Shown: positions 17,907-27,082, numbered from the stretch's first letter. The stretch: DNA of 64,000 bases from Bartonella tamiae Th239 (GCF_000278275.1 NZ_JH725147.1:2136563-2200562), one strand, 5' to 3'. Numbers and translations: made by a program. Notes: a model not told the origin generated them from the sequence alone.

Positions 17907-19055
17907 ATGATAAAAATGCCAAACACAGAAAATGAAGATCACTTACCAATAGAAACATATGGAGCTATTGCGACCATTGATCTTGACGCTATAGCGCATA
18001 ATTATCAACTGCTTTGTAAAAAAATAGCACCTGCACAATGCTCTGCTGTGGTCAAAGCAGATGCATATGGTTTGGGTGCGGCCAATGTTGCACATATCCT
18101 CTACAAGGCAGGATGTCGTATCTTTTTTGTGGCACAACTGAATGAAGGACGAGATCTCAAAAAAGTTCTTCCTCAAGATGCAATCATTGCTATTTTGAAT
18201 GGATTACAACCTGGCAGTGAAAGCATCGCTGCGCAAAATCATCTTGTTCCTGTACTGAATTCTTGGGACGCCATTCTAAGATGGCAAAATCTTTGCATCA
18301 AACGTCGTAAAAATTTCGCCGCAATAATTCAAGTTGACACCGGAATGGCACGACTTGGTCTTGATGCACAAGAATGCAAATTTTTAAGTGCCAATACGTC
18401 AATATTCAACGACGCAAATATTCTTTTTTTAATGAGTCATTTAGCCAGTGGCGATGAAAAAGAAAATCCTTCCAATGCCCGACAATTGCAATGTTTGAAA
18501 GATATAAAAAGTACATTTCCAAACTGCCCTATTGCTTTATCCAATTCAGGGGGCATTTTCTTAGAAAAATCCTATTATTTTGATCTTGTTCGCGCTGGTA
18601 TTGCGCTTTATGGCGTTGCTCCTAATCATAAAGAAAAACATATTAAACCTGTTTTAAAACTTGACGCACGCGTCATACAAAGTCGCCATGTTGAAAAAGG
18701 TCAAGCCATTGGATATGGGGGAGATTTCATAACGAAGCACCCAAGCACTATTACCACGATTGCAATGGGATATGCGGATGGTTGGCATCGTAGTCTGGGA
18801 AATAAAGGCTCTGCTTTTTATGCTGGACAAAGACTACCAATACTCGGTCGCATTTCAATGGATTCAATCACACTGGATACAAGCGATCTGCCGATACTCT
18901 TAAAAGCTGGTGATCTTGTCGAACTTATCGGAGAACATCAAAGCTTGGAAGAAGTGGCAAAAGATGCAGGCACTATTTCATATGAAATTCTCACATCATT
19001 AAGCAGACGTTGTGCGCGTGTTTATCTTCAAAATGGAAAGACGACCAGATTATGA
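17907..19055 (+). CDS. alr: Alanine racemase
   Basis: PLP-dependent fold type III racemase, 382 residues, interconverting L- and D-alanine for peptidoglycan synthesis or catabolism. The PLP lysine is Lys50 in VVKADAYGLGA and the opposite-face base Tyr270 is in AIGYGGDF, followed by TIAMGYADGWHR (284-294) and GRISMDSITLD. Two starts nine bases apart are possible (17907 and 17916) and neither has a clear ribosome site. The last four bases overlap dadA, so this is the catabolic DadX-type partner in an alanine utilisation operon, though it may also be the only racemase. Confidence 0.9.
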   Translation: MIKMPNTENEDHLPIETYGAIATIDLDAIAHNYQLLCKKIAPAQCSAVVKADAYGLGAANVAHILYKAGCRIFFVAQLNEGRDLKKVLPQDAIIAILNGLQPGSESIAAQNHLVPVLNSWDAILRWQNLCIKRRKNFAAIIQVDTGMARLGLDAQECKFLSANTSIFNDANILFLMSHLASGDEKENPSNARQLQCLKDIKSTFPNCPIALSNSGGIFLEKSYYFDLVRAGIALYGVAPNHKEKHIKPVLKLDARVIQSRHVEKGQAIGYGGDFITKHPSTITTIAMGYADGWHRSLGNKGSAFYAGQRLPILGRISMDSITLDTSDLPILLKAGDLVELIGEHQSLEEVAKDAGTISYEILTSLSRRCARVYLQNGKTTRL

Positions 19056-20308
19056 AAATTCTCATATTAGGCAGTGGTGTTATCGGTGTTACATCTGCAT
19101 GGTATTTAAACAAAGCAGGACATGATGTGACTGTGCTTGATCGTCAAACAGGACCCGCTCTTGAAACAAGCTTTGCCAATGCTGGTCAAGTTTCTTTTGG
19201 ATATACAACACCATGGGCTTCCCCTGGCCTTGTTATCAAAGCTTTAAAATGGATGATGCGCCCAAATTCGCCACTTATCATTCGCCCGCAAGCCAATTTT
19301 CGACAAATATCATGGCTTTTATCGATGCTGACCAATTGCAATACGCAATGCTACAAAGATAATAAAGCACTCATGGTTCGTCTTTCAGATTATAGTGCTC
19401 ATTGCTTAAAAGCTCTTCGAGAAGAAACACATATTCCTTATGATGAGGGTATGAAAGGCACTATACAGCTTTTTCGTGATCAAGCACAATTTGAAGCCGC
19501 ACATAAAGATGTTGAGGTTTTAAAAGCCGATGGCATAGAATTTCAAATGTTGAATGCACAACAATGCGTTGAAGAAGAACCGGGCCTTTTTTCGCTTAAA
19601 AAGCAAATTACAGGTGGCTTACAAACACCGAAAGATGAAACAGGTGATTGCAAAATATTTACTGATAAACTTGCAAAAATGGCACAAGATAAGGGGGTTA
19701 AATTCCGCTATAACGTCACTATAAAAAAATTACATTATGCCGCTCAAAAAATCAGCGGCGTTGAAACCTCTTCTGGTTTTGAAACAGCTGATGCATATCT
19801 TGTCTGCATGGGCTCTTTTACGCCTTTTCTTTTATCTAATGTTGGATTACATGCCCCAATTTATCCTGTCAAAGGTTATTCTATTACCGTGCCTGTTACC
19901 AATGCTGAACATGCACCTGTTTCGACTGTCATTGATGATAGTTATAAAGTTGCTGTGACACGCCTTGGAGATCGTATTCGCGTTGGCGGAATGGCAGAAG
20001 TGTCCGATTATAAAATAAAGCTTTCAAAACAACGAATGAAAACGCTACAAGAAGCGTTAAAAATGATGTTTCCAAAAGGCTATGACCAAAATTATCAGCC
20101 AGAATTATGGTCGGGGCTTCGACCAGTTACTCCTGATAGTGTGCCAATTTTAGGAAAAACACTTTTTCCAAATCTTTATATCAATTCAGGGCATGGTACA
20201 CTTGGTTGGACGATGTCAACTGGAAGCGCTCATTTTATCGCCGATATGATCAGCGGTAAAAAAACAGAAATTGATCCATCAGGACTAGATATTCAGCGTT
20301 ATCAATGA
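19052..20308 (+). CDS. dadA: D-amino acid dehydrogenase small subunit
   Basis: FAD flavoprotein of the DAO family, 418 residues, oxidising D-alanine to pyruvate and ammonia with electrons going to the respiratory chain. The N-terminal dinucleotide fold MKILILGSGVIGVTSAWYL is immediately visible, followed by ETSFANAGQVSFGYTTPWASPG (DadA signature) and a C-terminal FAD loop GLRPVTPDSVPILG with GHGTLGWTMSTGSA. The ATG overlaps the alr stop (ATGA), which fixes the start and indicates translational coupling. Together the two genes convert L-alanine to pyruvate. Confidence 0.92.
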   Translation: MKILILGSGVIGVTSAWYLNKAGHDVTVLDRQTGPALETSFANAGQVSFGYTTPWASPGLVIKALKWMMRPNSPLIIRPQANFRQISWLLSMLTNCNTQCYKDNKALMVRLSDYSAHCLKALREETHIPYDEGMKGTIQLFRDQAQFEAAHKDVEVLKADGIEFQMLNAQQCVEEEPGLFSLKKQITGGLQTPKDETGDCKIFTDKLAKMAQDKGVKFRYNVTIKKLHYAAQKISGVETSSGFETADAYLVCMGSFTPFLLSNVGLHAPIYPVKGYSITVPVTNAEHAPVSTVIDDSYKVAVTRLGDRIRVGGMAEVSDYKIKLSKQRMKTLQEALKMMFPKGYDQNYQPELWSGLRPVTPDSVPILGKTLFPNLYINSGHGTLGWTMSTGSAHFIADMISGKKTEIDPSGLDIQRYQ

Positions 20309-20473
20309 GGATACTCACTTTTTTTTCATCATGAGTAATGAGCATAAATGAGGCTCAAGACCACTTGATTTTAATAAACTGGCGCAATAAATAAAAAATG
20401 ATACGAGGAAGAAAGTAAAAACGGATACTATATCATCGACTGGCTTTTTGATAAAAAAGATTTAAGATATTTT

Positions 20474-20613
20474 TGTGTCCTTTGAATATGTGAAATCTTG
20501 TCAGTCATTTTGTTGTGCTGCCTTGAAAATATCCTTATTACCAGCAGCACCTCTCCTCGTTCTTAAAAAATCTTCCCATAGCAATTCAACAAAATAAATA
20601 GTCTTGTGCCTAG
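20474..20613 (-). pseudogene. Decayed repeat family, copy A
   Basis: On the minus strand a reading HKTIYFVELLWEDFLR then TRRGAAGNKDIFKAAQQND can be aligned with copy B at 31741-31886 (FHFVEML then stop, EQFL, MRRNDTGNMDIFKMAQNS). The DNA match continues beyond the TGA of copy A (QDFTYSKDT against QNFSYLKNT), so both derive from a longer ancestral frame. Upstream, an open frame extends to 20863 with a hydrophobic segment but only a TTG start without ribosome site. Function unknown; it looks like a lineage-specific multicopy coding family in decay. Confidence 0.45.
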
Positions 20614-20884
20614 AATTCCAATCGAGCGCCATCATCTCATGCATATTATTGAATGAAACAAATTTTTTACGACTATGAAGAACACACTTAGTTTTAATAA
20701 ATTTTTTATCGACACGATATTTATATTTATTAATTTTCTTCAATATTTTTTTACACAGACCATACCAAAAAAACAAAGACAAAAATTGCGCGTCTATAAG
20801 AAGCAGGATATAAGACACTAAAATTTTTAAATTTTGCCTGATAAATTTAAGTGCGTTAAGCAAAAAACTTTGGAAAGAAAATTT

Positions 20885-21364
20885 ATGTCACGTACAGTCA
20901 CAATTGCCGAGATTCCTGCATCTATTGGTCACGAAGTTGGTATTTCACAATGGCGCCTTATCACTCAGGAAATGATCAATCAATTTGCAGATGCAACAGA
21001 TGATCATCAATGGATCCACACAGATGAAGAACGGGCAAAAGATACACCTTTTGGTGGGACAATCGCTCATGGTTTTTTAACATTATCACTCTTGTCCACA
21101 CTCGCTTATGAGGCTTTACCAGAACTTGAAGGCGCCACAATGGGGATCAATTATGGCTTTGATAAAGTTCGTCTGATGAGTCCTGTAAAAACCAATTCAA
21201 GAGTGCGCGCTCGTTTTGTTTTAAGCGATGCAGAAATTCGTCCCTCAGGTCGCATTGTCTTTCATTATGAAGTAACACTTGAGATAGAAAATACAAAAAA
21301 ACCAGCTTTAATTGCCAATTGGATAGCCATTACGATGGTCTCGCCTGAAAATATACCTTCTTAG
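20885..21364 (+). CDS. MaoC-like hotdog dehydratase
   Basis: A 159-residue single hotdog-fold protein of the MaoC/NodN group, acting as an (R)-specific enoyl-CoA hydratase or related acyl thioester dehydratase. The catalytic pair appears in FADATDDHQWIHTD (Asp40, His45) and the following GGTIAHGFLTLSLL helix (58-71) is the hydratase 2 motif. ATG 20885 with GGAAAG upstream is chosen over an upstream in-frame ATG that adds a basic, non-family extension. It is transcribed alone, divergent from the repeat copy A; substrate chain length unknown. Confidence 0.85.
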   Translation: MSRTVTIAEIPASIGHEVGISQWRLITQEMINQFADATDDHQWIHTDEERAKDTPFGGTIAHGFLTLSLLSTLAYEALPELEGATMGINYGFDKVRLMSPVKTNSRVRARFVLSDAEIRPSGRIVFHYEVTLEIENTKKPALIANWIAITMVSPENIPS

Positions 21365-21568
21365 AAGCTCACTCATAAATATTTAAACTATTAAATCTTC
21401 ATTTTACATGACTTTATGAATATAAAATTATTAAAAAATGAATATTATTCATTGTTTCATTAAAGTCATCATTCATCTTATAATGATAGGAATTTGTCGA
21501 TTTAAAATGATTTTTTCTGTAGTTTATAAAAATCATTATGCAGTGAAAAATACCAATGAAATGAAAAT

Positions 21569-22222
21569 TTATCCACGTTTAAAGACTTTATGGAAATAAT
21601 CACCAAGCCATTGCGTCATAATATTTAAGACAACAAGTACAATAATAACCAGTGTCATAATTTCAGTGTTATATCGCTGATAACCATAACGAATAGCCAT
21701 ATCACCTAAACCACCGCCGCCCAAAAAACCTGCTAGTGAGGTTGCGCTAATCACAGCAATAACCATAACTGTAAAACCAGAGATAAGGCTTGGCATTGAT
21801 TCAGGGATGATCACATTCTTTATAATTTGAAACCGACTGGCGCCCATAGAACGAATGGCTTCAACCAAACCTTTGTCAACACCGCGAAAAGAAAGTTCTG
21901 CCAATCGAGCATAAAAAGGCACTGCTGATACAGTAAGAACAAAAATGACAGGTTTAATACCTACCCCTGTTCCAACAACAAAACGCGTAACTGGTAAAAG
22001 ATAAAAGGCAAGAATAATAAATGGAATAGCGCGAGCAATATTAACAATCGCACTTAATAAACCATGTATCCAACAATTTGACAACATGCCATTTTTAGCG
22101 GTTGCATATAACAGTAAGCCCAAAGGAAGTCCAATTATAAGAGCCAGAAAAGACGCACTCACTGTCATAATAAGTGTGTCTAAAATTGCGTTTGGCAATT
22201 CCTGTGAAACGACATTATACAT
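21569..22222 (-). CDS. metI: Methionine ABC transporter permease MetI
   Basis: Inner-membrane permease of the D/L-methionine importer MetQNI, 217 residues with five or six hydrophobic segments. The ABC coupling loop appears as EAIRSMGASRFQIIKNVIIPESMPSLISG (about 120-150), which contacts MetN. Typical MetI ends GYQRYNTEIM...LVVLNIMTQWLGD. It overlaps the end of metN by eight bases. Order on the minus strand is metQ, metN, metI, which differs from the MetN-first order of enterics. Confidence 0.9.
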   Translation of the reverse strand: MYNVVSQELPNAILDTLIMTVSASFLALIIGLPLGLLLYATAKNGMLSNCWIHGLLSAIVNIARAIPFIILAFYLLPVTRFVVGTGVGIKPVIFVLTVSAVPFYARLAELSFRGVDKGLVEAIRSMGASRFQIIKNVIIPESMPSLISGFTVMVIAVISATSLAGFLGGGGLGDMAIRYGYQRYNTEIMTLVIIVLVVLNIMTQWLGDYFHKVFKRG

Positions 22223-23246
22223 AACCTAAAACCTCAAAATATCGCCCATTTTTGGCAAGCCATTTCACAGCGAGATCAAAACATTGTTTATTTTCGGCAG
22301 AAAGGCCAATGAAAAAGCGCCCAATAGGTTCACCTTGTATCGTATCAATGCCTCCATGCAAAATACGTGGGACTAAGCCGCTTTCTTTTTCAATTAATTT
22401 TAAAAAAGGTTGACGCGCTATTTCACCAGCAATATTCAATTCAATGACGGCTTCATTGCCCACGGGTTTCAGTTTTTTTGCAAATTCTATAGGTAATTGC
22501 GGTGTCACAAGTCGCAACATAGCGATCGTCGTATCATTTTGAGGAGAGGCAAAAATATCACGAACGAGCCCTTGCTCTACGATTTTTCCTTTATTTAAAA
22601 CAATCACTCGATCAGCAATTGCACGAACAACTTCCATTTCATGCGTTATTAAAACAATAGTTAAGTCAAGACGTCGATTAATATCGCCAAGAAGTTCTAG
22701 AATTGACTGGGTTGTTTCAGGATCAAGCGCAGATGTTGCTTCATCTGAAAGCAACACTTTAGGATTAGCGGCCAGCGCGCGTGCAATACCAACACGTTGC
22801 TTTTGTCCACCTGATAAAGCATTAGGAAAATGATATTCTTTACCAGATAAGCCAACAAGTTCTATCAGTTCCATAGCGCGTTCACGTCGTTTTAATTTAT
22901 TGACCCCTGCAAGCTTTAAAGGAAGCGCAATATTATCAATGACACGTTTAGAGGATAAAAGATTAAAGTGTTGAAAAATCATCGCTATACGTTGTCGATA
23001 AGGTGCCCATTGTGTTTCACTGAGATGAGAAACATCTTGGCCCTCGAATAGAATTGACCCTTCATCAATCGGTTCAAGACCATTAAGACAACGAATAAGT
23101 GTAGACTTTCCTGCACCACTGCGCCCAATAATACCAAGTATCTCACCTTTATGGACATCAAGCGACAAATGATCAACGGCCGCCGTTTGTGCAAAACGGC
23201 GGCTTATATTTTTTAAAGAAAGTAAAGGTTGTGTGGCTAAGCCCAT
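22215..23246 (-). CDS. metN: Methionine ABC transporter ATP-binding protein MetN
   Basis: ATPase of the methionine importer, 343 residues. Walker A GRSGAGKST at 41-49, Q-loop in IFQHFNLL, ABC signature LSGGQKQRVGIARAL (about 144-158), Walker B VLLSDEATSALD and the H-loop in VLITHEM. After about residue 265 comes the NIL regulatory domain that binds methionine and slows transport when the cell is full (known for E. coli MetN). Eight bases separate it from metQ, and it overlaps metI, so the three form one operon. Confidence 0.92.
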   Translation of the reverse strand: MGLATQPLLSLKNISRRFAQTAAVDHLSLDVHKGEILGIIGRSGAGKSTLIRCLNGLEPIDEGSILFEGQDVSHLSETQWAPYRQRIAMIFQHFNLLSSKRVIDNIALPLKLAGVNKLKRRERAMELIELVGLSGKEYHFPNALSGGQKQRVGIARALAANPKVLLSDEATSALDPETTQSILELLGDINRRLDLTIVLITHEMEVVRAIADRVIVLNKGKIVEQGLVRDIFASPQNDTTIAMLRLVTPQLPIEFAKKLKPVGNEAVIELNIAGEIARQPFLKLIEKESGLVPRILHGGIDTIQGEPIGRFFIGLSAENKQCFDLAVKWLAKNGRYFEVLGYV

Positions 23247-23253
23247 TCTTATT

Positions 23254-24072
23254 TTACCAGGATGTCTGAACGTTTGGACCGAAAACTTCTTTTATTTTTT
23301 CGCGCACAGGCTCTGATTGATAAGCTTTCACAAGTTTTTTTACCCATGGCTCATCCTTATCGCTTGAGCGTACAACGATAATATTATTATAAGGATTGCC
23401 TTCTGCTTTTTCCCAAGCTATCGCATCATTTTCAGAGCTTAATCCAGTTGTTAAAGCCCAATTTGTATTAACAATGGCAATATCAAAATCTTCAATAGCA
23501 CGGCCAAGCATACCAGCATCAAGTTCTCTTATATCGAGATTTTTTGAATTTTCAACAATATCAAGTTTTGATGCAAGAACATCATCTGGATTTTTTAACT
23601 TAATAAAGCCGAGATTGTCTAAAAGGCGCAATGCGCGACCACCATTTGAGGGATCATTCGGAACACCAACAACAGCTCCATCACGCAAATCTTTTAATTC
23701 TTTAATTTTGCGCGAATAAACACCAATAGGATAAAGAACGGTATTGCCTACAATTGCCAAGTCATAGCCGCGTTGTTCAACTTGACTGTCAAAATATGGT
23801 TTATGCTGAAAGGAATTGGCATCAATATCACCCGCATTAACGGCTTCATTCGGTAAAGCATAATCAGAAAAATAAACCAAATCGATATCAAGACCTTCTT
23901 TTTTGGCTTGCTCAATGGCAACTTTCCAAACGTCACTTTCCTCACCTTCCATGGTGCCAAGTTTAATATGATTTTTATCAGCACTATATGAAATCGACAT
24001 CTGGGTGGTGAAAGCAGCAAGAGAGACAAATAAGCCAAGAACCAACCGTCTATTCAGTTTATTTAAAACCAT
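23254..24072 (-). CDS. metQ: Methionine-binding protein MetQ (NlpA family), without lipobox
   Basis: Periplasmic substrate-binding protein of the methionine importer, 272 residues. A basic N-terminus and hydrophobic core (LVLGLFVSLAAF, about 10-21) form a Sec signal, with likely cleavage near SYSADKN. NlpA-family motifs: YALPNEAVNAGDIDANSFQH, VGVPNDPSNGGRALRLL and DIAIVNTNWA. E. coli MetQ is lipid-anchored through a Cys at the signal end; here no Cys is present in the signal region, so the protein is probably soluble in the periplasm. No SAM riboswitch was recognised in the 250 bases upstream. Confidence 0.9.
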   Translation of the reverse strand: MVLNKLNRRLVLGLFVSLAAFTTQMSISYSADKNHIKLGTMEGEESDVWKVAIEQAKKEGLDIDLVYFSDYALPNEAVNAGDIDANSFQHKPYFDSQVEQRGYDLAIVGNTVLYPIGVYSRKIKELKDLRDGAVVGVPNDPSNGGRALRLLDNLGFIKLKNPDDVLASKLDIVENSKNLDIRELDAGMLGRAIEDFDIAIVNTNWALTTGLSSENDAIAWEKAEGNPYNNIIVVRSSDKDEPWVKKLVKAYQSEPVREKIKEVFGPNVQTSW

Positions 24073-24336
24073 AATCCAAAATCCTTATTTACCACGTTCA
24101 TGAATAGAGGGCATTTTTTTAAAATGCATTCATTAATTTCACCAAAAGCACCATAGTAACCTTCAATTTTTTAAAAATAAACGTGAATTTTTTAAAAATT
24201 TTTAGTCCCTCTTTCGTATGTAATCTATCCGATCTTAGAACAAAAGCGAGAAATATTTTTTAAATATTTCGCATAAATTAATCAAATATATGCGAAATAT
24301 ACGTATGATAACAAAATATTATTCCAAGACAAGGCT

Positions 24337-24519
24337 TCAACGAATATTATGATGCCGAAAGATGAATGGTATGAACCAGCAAACCAATGCTATTGCAATC
24401 AACATAAGAAGAACCACGCCTAATTGAATAAAATTAAAATTGATTGCATCAGGTGATATAAAAAAGGCGGCCACATAACCAGCACAATCAAGTATTTTTT
24501 CTGAAATTGAATACAACAT
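24337..24519 (-). CDS. Small membrane protein, function unknown
   Basis: A 60-residue protein with a strongly hydrophobic stretch near 31-50 (LGVVLLMLIAIALVCWFIPFIF) and a weaker one around 14-25. The ATG at 24519 has a near-perfect ribosome site, AAAGGAGGAGG, six bases upstream, which is stronger than most in this window, so it is likely translated well. The upstream in-frame start at 24546 is ignored for that reason. No family recognised; the short basic tail RHHNIR would be cytoplasmic. Confidence 0.6.
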   Translation of the reverse strand: MLYSISEKILDCAGYVAAFFISPDAINFNFIQLGVVLLMLIAIALVCWFIPFIFRHHNIR

Positions 24520-24909
24520 TTTATCCTCCTCCTTTATCAAACGCACATTGCCATATTTGGTTTAACGTCGTTTGAAAAAAAAGATTTTATCACGTTTTTA
24601 GAAAAGTTCAAAAAGAAACAAAGAATGGAACCAATAGAAATCTCAAGATTTATGAAAGTGAACCGCCAAGAATTATCTTTTGGTATCAAAGGATAATATT
24701 TGAGGGATAAGGACCCGAAAAGGTTCACTAAAGAGGCAAATTTTAAGAATGAGTCTCTGTGATACGAAGATTTAAAGAGATGGCTTCATCTTCAGCATTT
24801 ACCATGCAATATCTTTTTAAATAGTCTGAAAATAAACGAATAAACCAATGGATGTGAGATCTCTCAACAAAAATAAATAAAGAGAGCACAAAATATGAAG
24901 GGAAAAGTT
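24520..24909. other. Intergenic region, promoters of two divergent small genes
   Basis: About 390 bases between the small membrane protein and the SH3 protein, which diverge. A 63-codon minus ORF here (24537-24728) lacks a family or good ribosome site and is not called. No hairpin with a T-run was seen. Confidence 0.4.
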
Positions 24910-25533
24910 ATGTTAAAAAAAATGTTTCTATCATCTGTTATGGCAGTTACAAGTGTAGTATTTACGACAGGCGCAATGGCTGCATCTGGAGTTACAACAG
25001 GAAATCTCAATTTGCGTACAGGACCATCAACTGCGCATGCAGTAGCAACAACAATACCGCATGGTGGAGCTGTGGATATTAACGGATGCTTGGCCAACCG
25101 TGCATGGTGTTCTGTCAATTATAACGGCGTAAATGGCTGGTCTTCAGCGCGTTATCTTAACCCTGTGAATGTTGCCGCCGTACCAGTTGTAACAGCATCT
25201 TATAAAGTTGTACGCCCAACCCATGTGGCGATTGTTCCTCAATCAAGCGCACGTTATGTTGCAGCAACTCGCGGCGTTGTTGTAGAAGATCCGTCAACGC
25301 GACAAAATGCAGTTTTGGTCAATTCGCTTGAAAAAATAAATCCAATGCGATTGGTCGCACCTGCAGCAAATGAACAAGTCAAAGTTGTTCGTCCAACTTC
25401 AACGCCGGGCGTCGTACAAGTATCAGACGGAATTTCACATAAGGTCAATGCTTATAATCCGCTCTTTCCACAAGATGTGAATAATCATAACTTTTACCGT
25501 AACGAAACCCGTTATGACATTGTGCGTTATTGA
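24910..25533 (+). CDS. Secreted SH3b-domain protein
   Basis: About 207 residues. A Sec signal peptide (MLKKMFLSSVMAVTSVVFTTGAMA then ASG) is followed by one bacterial SH3 domain (about residues 27-88) with the family pattern GNLNLRTGPSTAHAVATTIP, WCSVNYNGVNGWSSARYL. Two Cys (in NGCLANRAWC) could form a disulphide. The C-terminal half is low in recognisable motifs, rich in Val/Pro and ends in an aromatic, basic tail. Bacterial SH3 domains often bind peptidoglycan; here that is inference. Start ATG 24910 has GGGAA close upstream; ATG 24895 is possible and would add five residues. Confidence 0.8.
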   Translation: MLKKMFLSSVMAVTSVVFTTGAMAASGVTTGNLNLRTGPSTAHAVATTIPHGGAVDINGCLANRAWCSVNYNGVNGWSSARYLNPVNVAAVPVVTASYKVVRPTHVAIVPQSSARYVAATRGVVVEDPSTRQNAVLVNSLEKINPMRLVAPAANEQVKVVRPTSTPGVVQVSDGISHKVNAYNPLFPQDVNNHNFYRNETRYDIVRY

Positions 25534-25747
25534 GCCATATATAATAAGGTGACCATTATAATGAGAATAAGGGAAATTGATTTAAAAACAGCGCAATAAA
25601 AACTTTGATATAGATACTCTGATACAATGACACATTTTTTATAAAAAAATGTAAAAATTTGAATCAGTCTCAATAAAAAGTACAGATAAAATCAATAAAC
25701 CACAATTTTAATAAACTTTATAGTGTGACACATCAATAAAAAATTTC

Positions 25748-25783
25748 AGTGACTAAGGTAAAAAAATCTTAGTCACTTTTTTT
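25748..25783 (+). terminator. Strong Rho-independent terminator
   Basis: AGTGACTAAG at 25748-25757 and its exact complement CTTAGTCACT at 25768-25777 flank a 10-base A-rich loop, followed by six to seven T. It lies 215 bases after the SH3 gene stop, so it ends that transcript or a separate short RNA in between. Confidence 0.75.
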
Positions 25784-25835
25784 GCGATAATTTAAAAGAG
25801 TGCCCTTCTTTTTACTCCCACATTTTATCAAATGT

Positions 25836-26870
25836 TTAGTGTGCACTATGAGGAATAATAAGGTTACGCGCAATCAACAATTCAGCAATTTGGATGGCAT
25901 TCAAAGCTGCTCCTTTACGTAAATTATCTGATACAACCCAAAACGAAAGACCATTTTCGACAGTAATATCTTCCCTAATACGGCTGATAAATGTATCGTC
26001 ATCGCCAGCACATTCGTAAGGCGTCATATAGCCACCATCTTCACGTTTATCAATGACTTGGCAACCTGGTGCATTGCGTAGTATTTCACGCGCTTCATGC
26101 GCTGAAATTGGTTTTACAAATTCAACATTAACAGCTTCACCATGGCCAATAAAAACAGGAACCCTCACACATGTAGCAGAAAGCTTGATTTTAGGATCCA
26201 ACATTTTTTTTGTTTCCGCCATCATTTTCCATTCTTCTTTTGTATAGCCATCTTCCATAAATGTATCGATATGGGGGATAACATTAAAAGCAATACGTTT
26301 TGTAAATTTTTTAACACTAATGGGATCAGCAACAAAAACTGCACGCGATTGCTCGAAAAGCTCATCCATGCCTTCTTTTCCAGCACCCGACACAGACTGA
26401 TATGTGGAAACAACAACGCGTGAAATAGTGGCGGCGTCATGTAAAGGCTTCAATGCCAAAAGAAGCTGAGCCGTCGAACAATTTGGATTTGCTATAATGT
26501 TGCGCTTTTTAAAGCCATCAATAGCCTCTGGATTAACTTCTGGAACGATGAGCGGAATATTAGCTTCATAACGCCATGCAGAAGAATTATCAATGACGAC
26601 ACAACCTGCAGCACCGATTTTAGGTGCCCACTCTTTAGCGATACTGCCTCCAGCTGACATGAGGCAAATATCCGTATCAGAAAAATCATACGTATCCAAA
26701 ACTTTGACTTTTAAGGTTTTGTCACCATAAGAAACTTCTGTCCCTAGTGACCGACGTGATGCCAATGGCACAACTTCATCAGCTGGAAAACCACGTTCTT
26801 CAAGAATGTTGAGCATTTCGCGCCCGACATTTCCTGTTGCGCCAACAACTGCAACCTTAAAACCCATCAT
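25836..26870 (-). CDS. asd: Aspartate-semialdehyde dehydrogenase
   Basis: NADPH-dependent enzyme, 344 residues, reducing aspartyl phosphate to aspartate semialdehyde, the branch point to lysine, diaminopimelate, threonine and methionine. N-terminal Rossmann VAVVGATGNVGREML (6-20), catalytic Cys131 in NPNCSTAQLL, and the base His in VFIGHGEAVNVEF near residue 245. Two adjacent ATG codons share AGGAG upstream, so the start may be one codon later. A short ORF and hairpin lie between this gene and leuB on the same strand. Confidence 0.92.
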   Translation of the reverse strand: MMGFKVAVVGATGNVGREMLNILEERGFPADEVVPLASRRSLGTEVSYGDKTLKVKVLDTYDFSDTDICLMSAGGSIAKEWAPKIGAAGCVVIDNSSAWRYEANIPLIVPEVNPEAIDGFKKRNIIANPNCSTAQLLLALKPLHDAATISRVVVSTYQSVSGAGKEGMDELFEQSRAVFVADPISVKKFTKRIAFNVIPHIDTFMEDGYTKEEWKMMAETKKMLDPKIKLSATCVRVPVFIGHGEAVNVEFVKPISAHEAREILRNAPGCQVIDKREDGGYMTPYECAGDDDTFISRIREDITVENGLSFWVVSDNLRKGAALNAIQIAELLIARNLIIPHSAH

Positions 26871-26920
26871 TTAACTCCTGTTGCTCTCCCTTTATATCAT
26901 TACCAATTTTGGTGTTTGTT

Positions 26921-26939
26921 TCCTGGGCCGAACCCAGGA
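26921..26939. promoter_or_regulatory. GC-rich hairpin between the 39-codon ORF and asd
   Basis: TCCTGGG at 26921-26927, loop CCGAA, CCCAGGA at 26933-26939: a perfect 7-bp stem in an AT-rich setting. No T-run follows on the minus strand (AAACAAAC), so it is not a simple terminator. It lies between the small ORF stop and the asd start, where an attenuator or processing element would be expected. Confidence 0.5.
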
Positions 26940-26962
26940 GAGGGTAAGTTGGCCAAGAAGTC

Positions 26963-27082
26963 TTAACGCGTTTTTAGTGTTTTATATTTGAAGTTATCAA
27001 CCTGCTTTAAATTGCCAAGCACCGAAAAAACATCTTTAAGATGATGGTATTTTCTGTGCATTTCGTTGGCATAAATATGCAT
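26963..27082 (-). CDS. Small 39-residue ORF upstream of asd
   Basis: ATG 27082 preceded by TTAGGAGTGTGAC, an excellent ribosome site, followed by 39 codons ending at TAA 26963. The product begins MHIYANEMHRKYHHLKDVFS and ends LKTR: basic, four His in the first 14 residues, no membrane segment. It could be a leader peptide for asd or a free small protein; the hairpin at 26921-26939 and asd follow in the same direction. No family recognised. Confidence 0.5.
   Translation of the reverse strand: MHIYANEMHRKYHHLKDVFSVLGNLKQVDNFKYKTLKTR

Noticed and set aside
20309..20345. TACTCA/TGAGTA stem after dadA
   Set aside because: Six AT-rich pairs without a T-run on either side; too weak to call a terminator.
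24073..24330. Possible SAM riboswitch upstream of metQ
   Set aside because: I compared the leader with the SAM-II pattern known from alphaproteobacteria and found no matching pseudoknot blocks; only AT-rich stems such as GCATTTT/AAAATGC.
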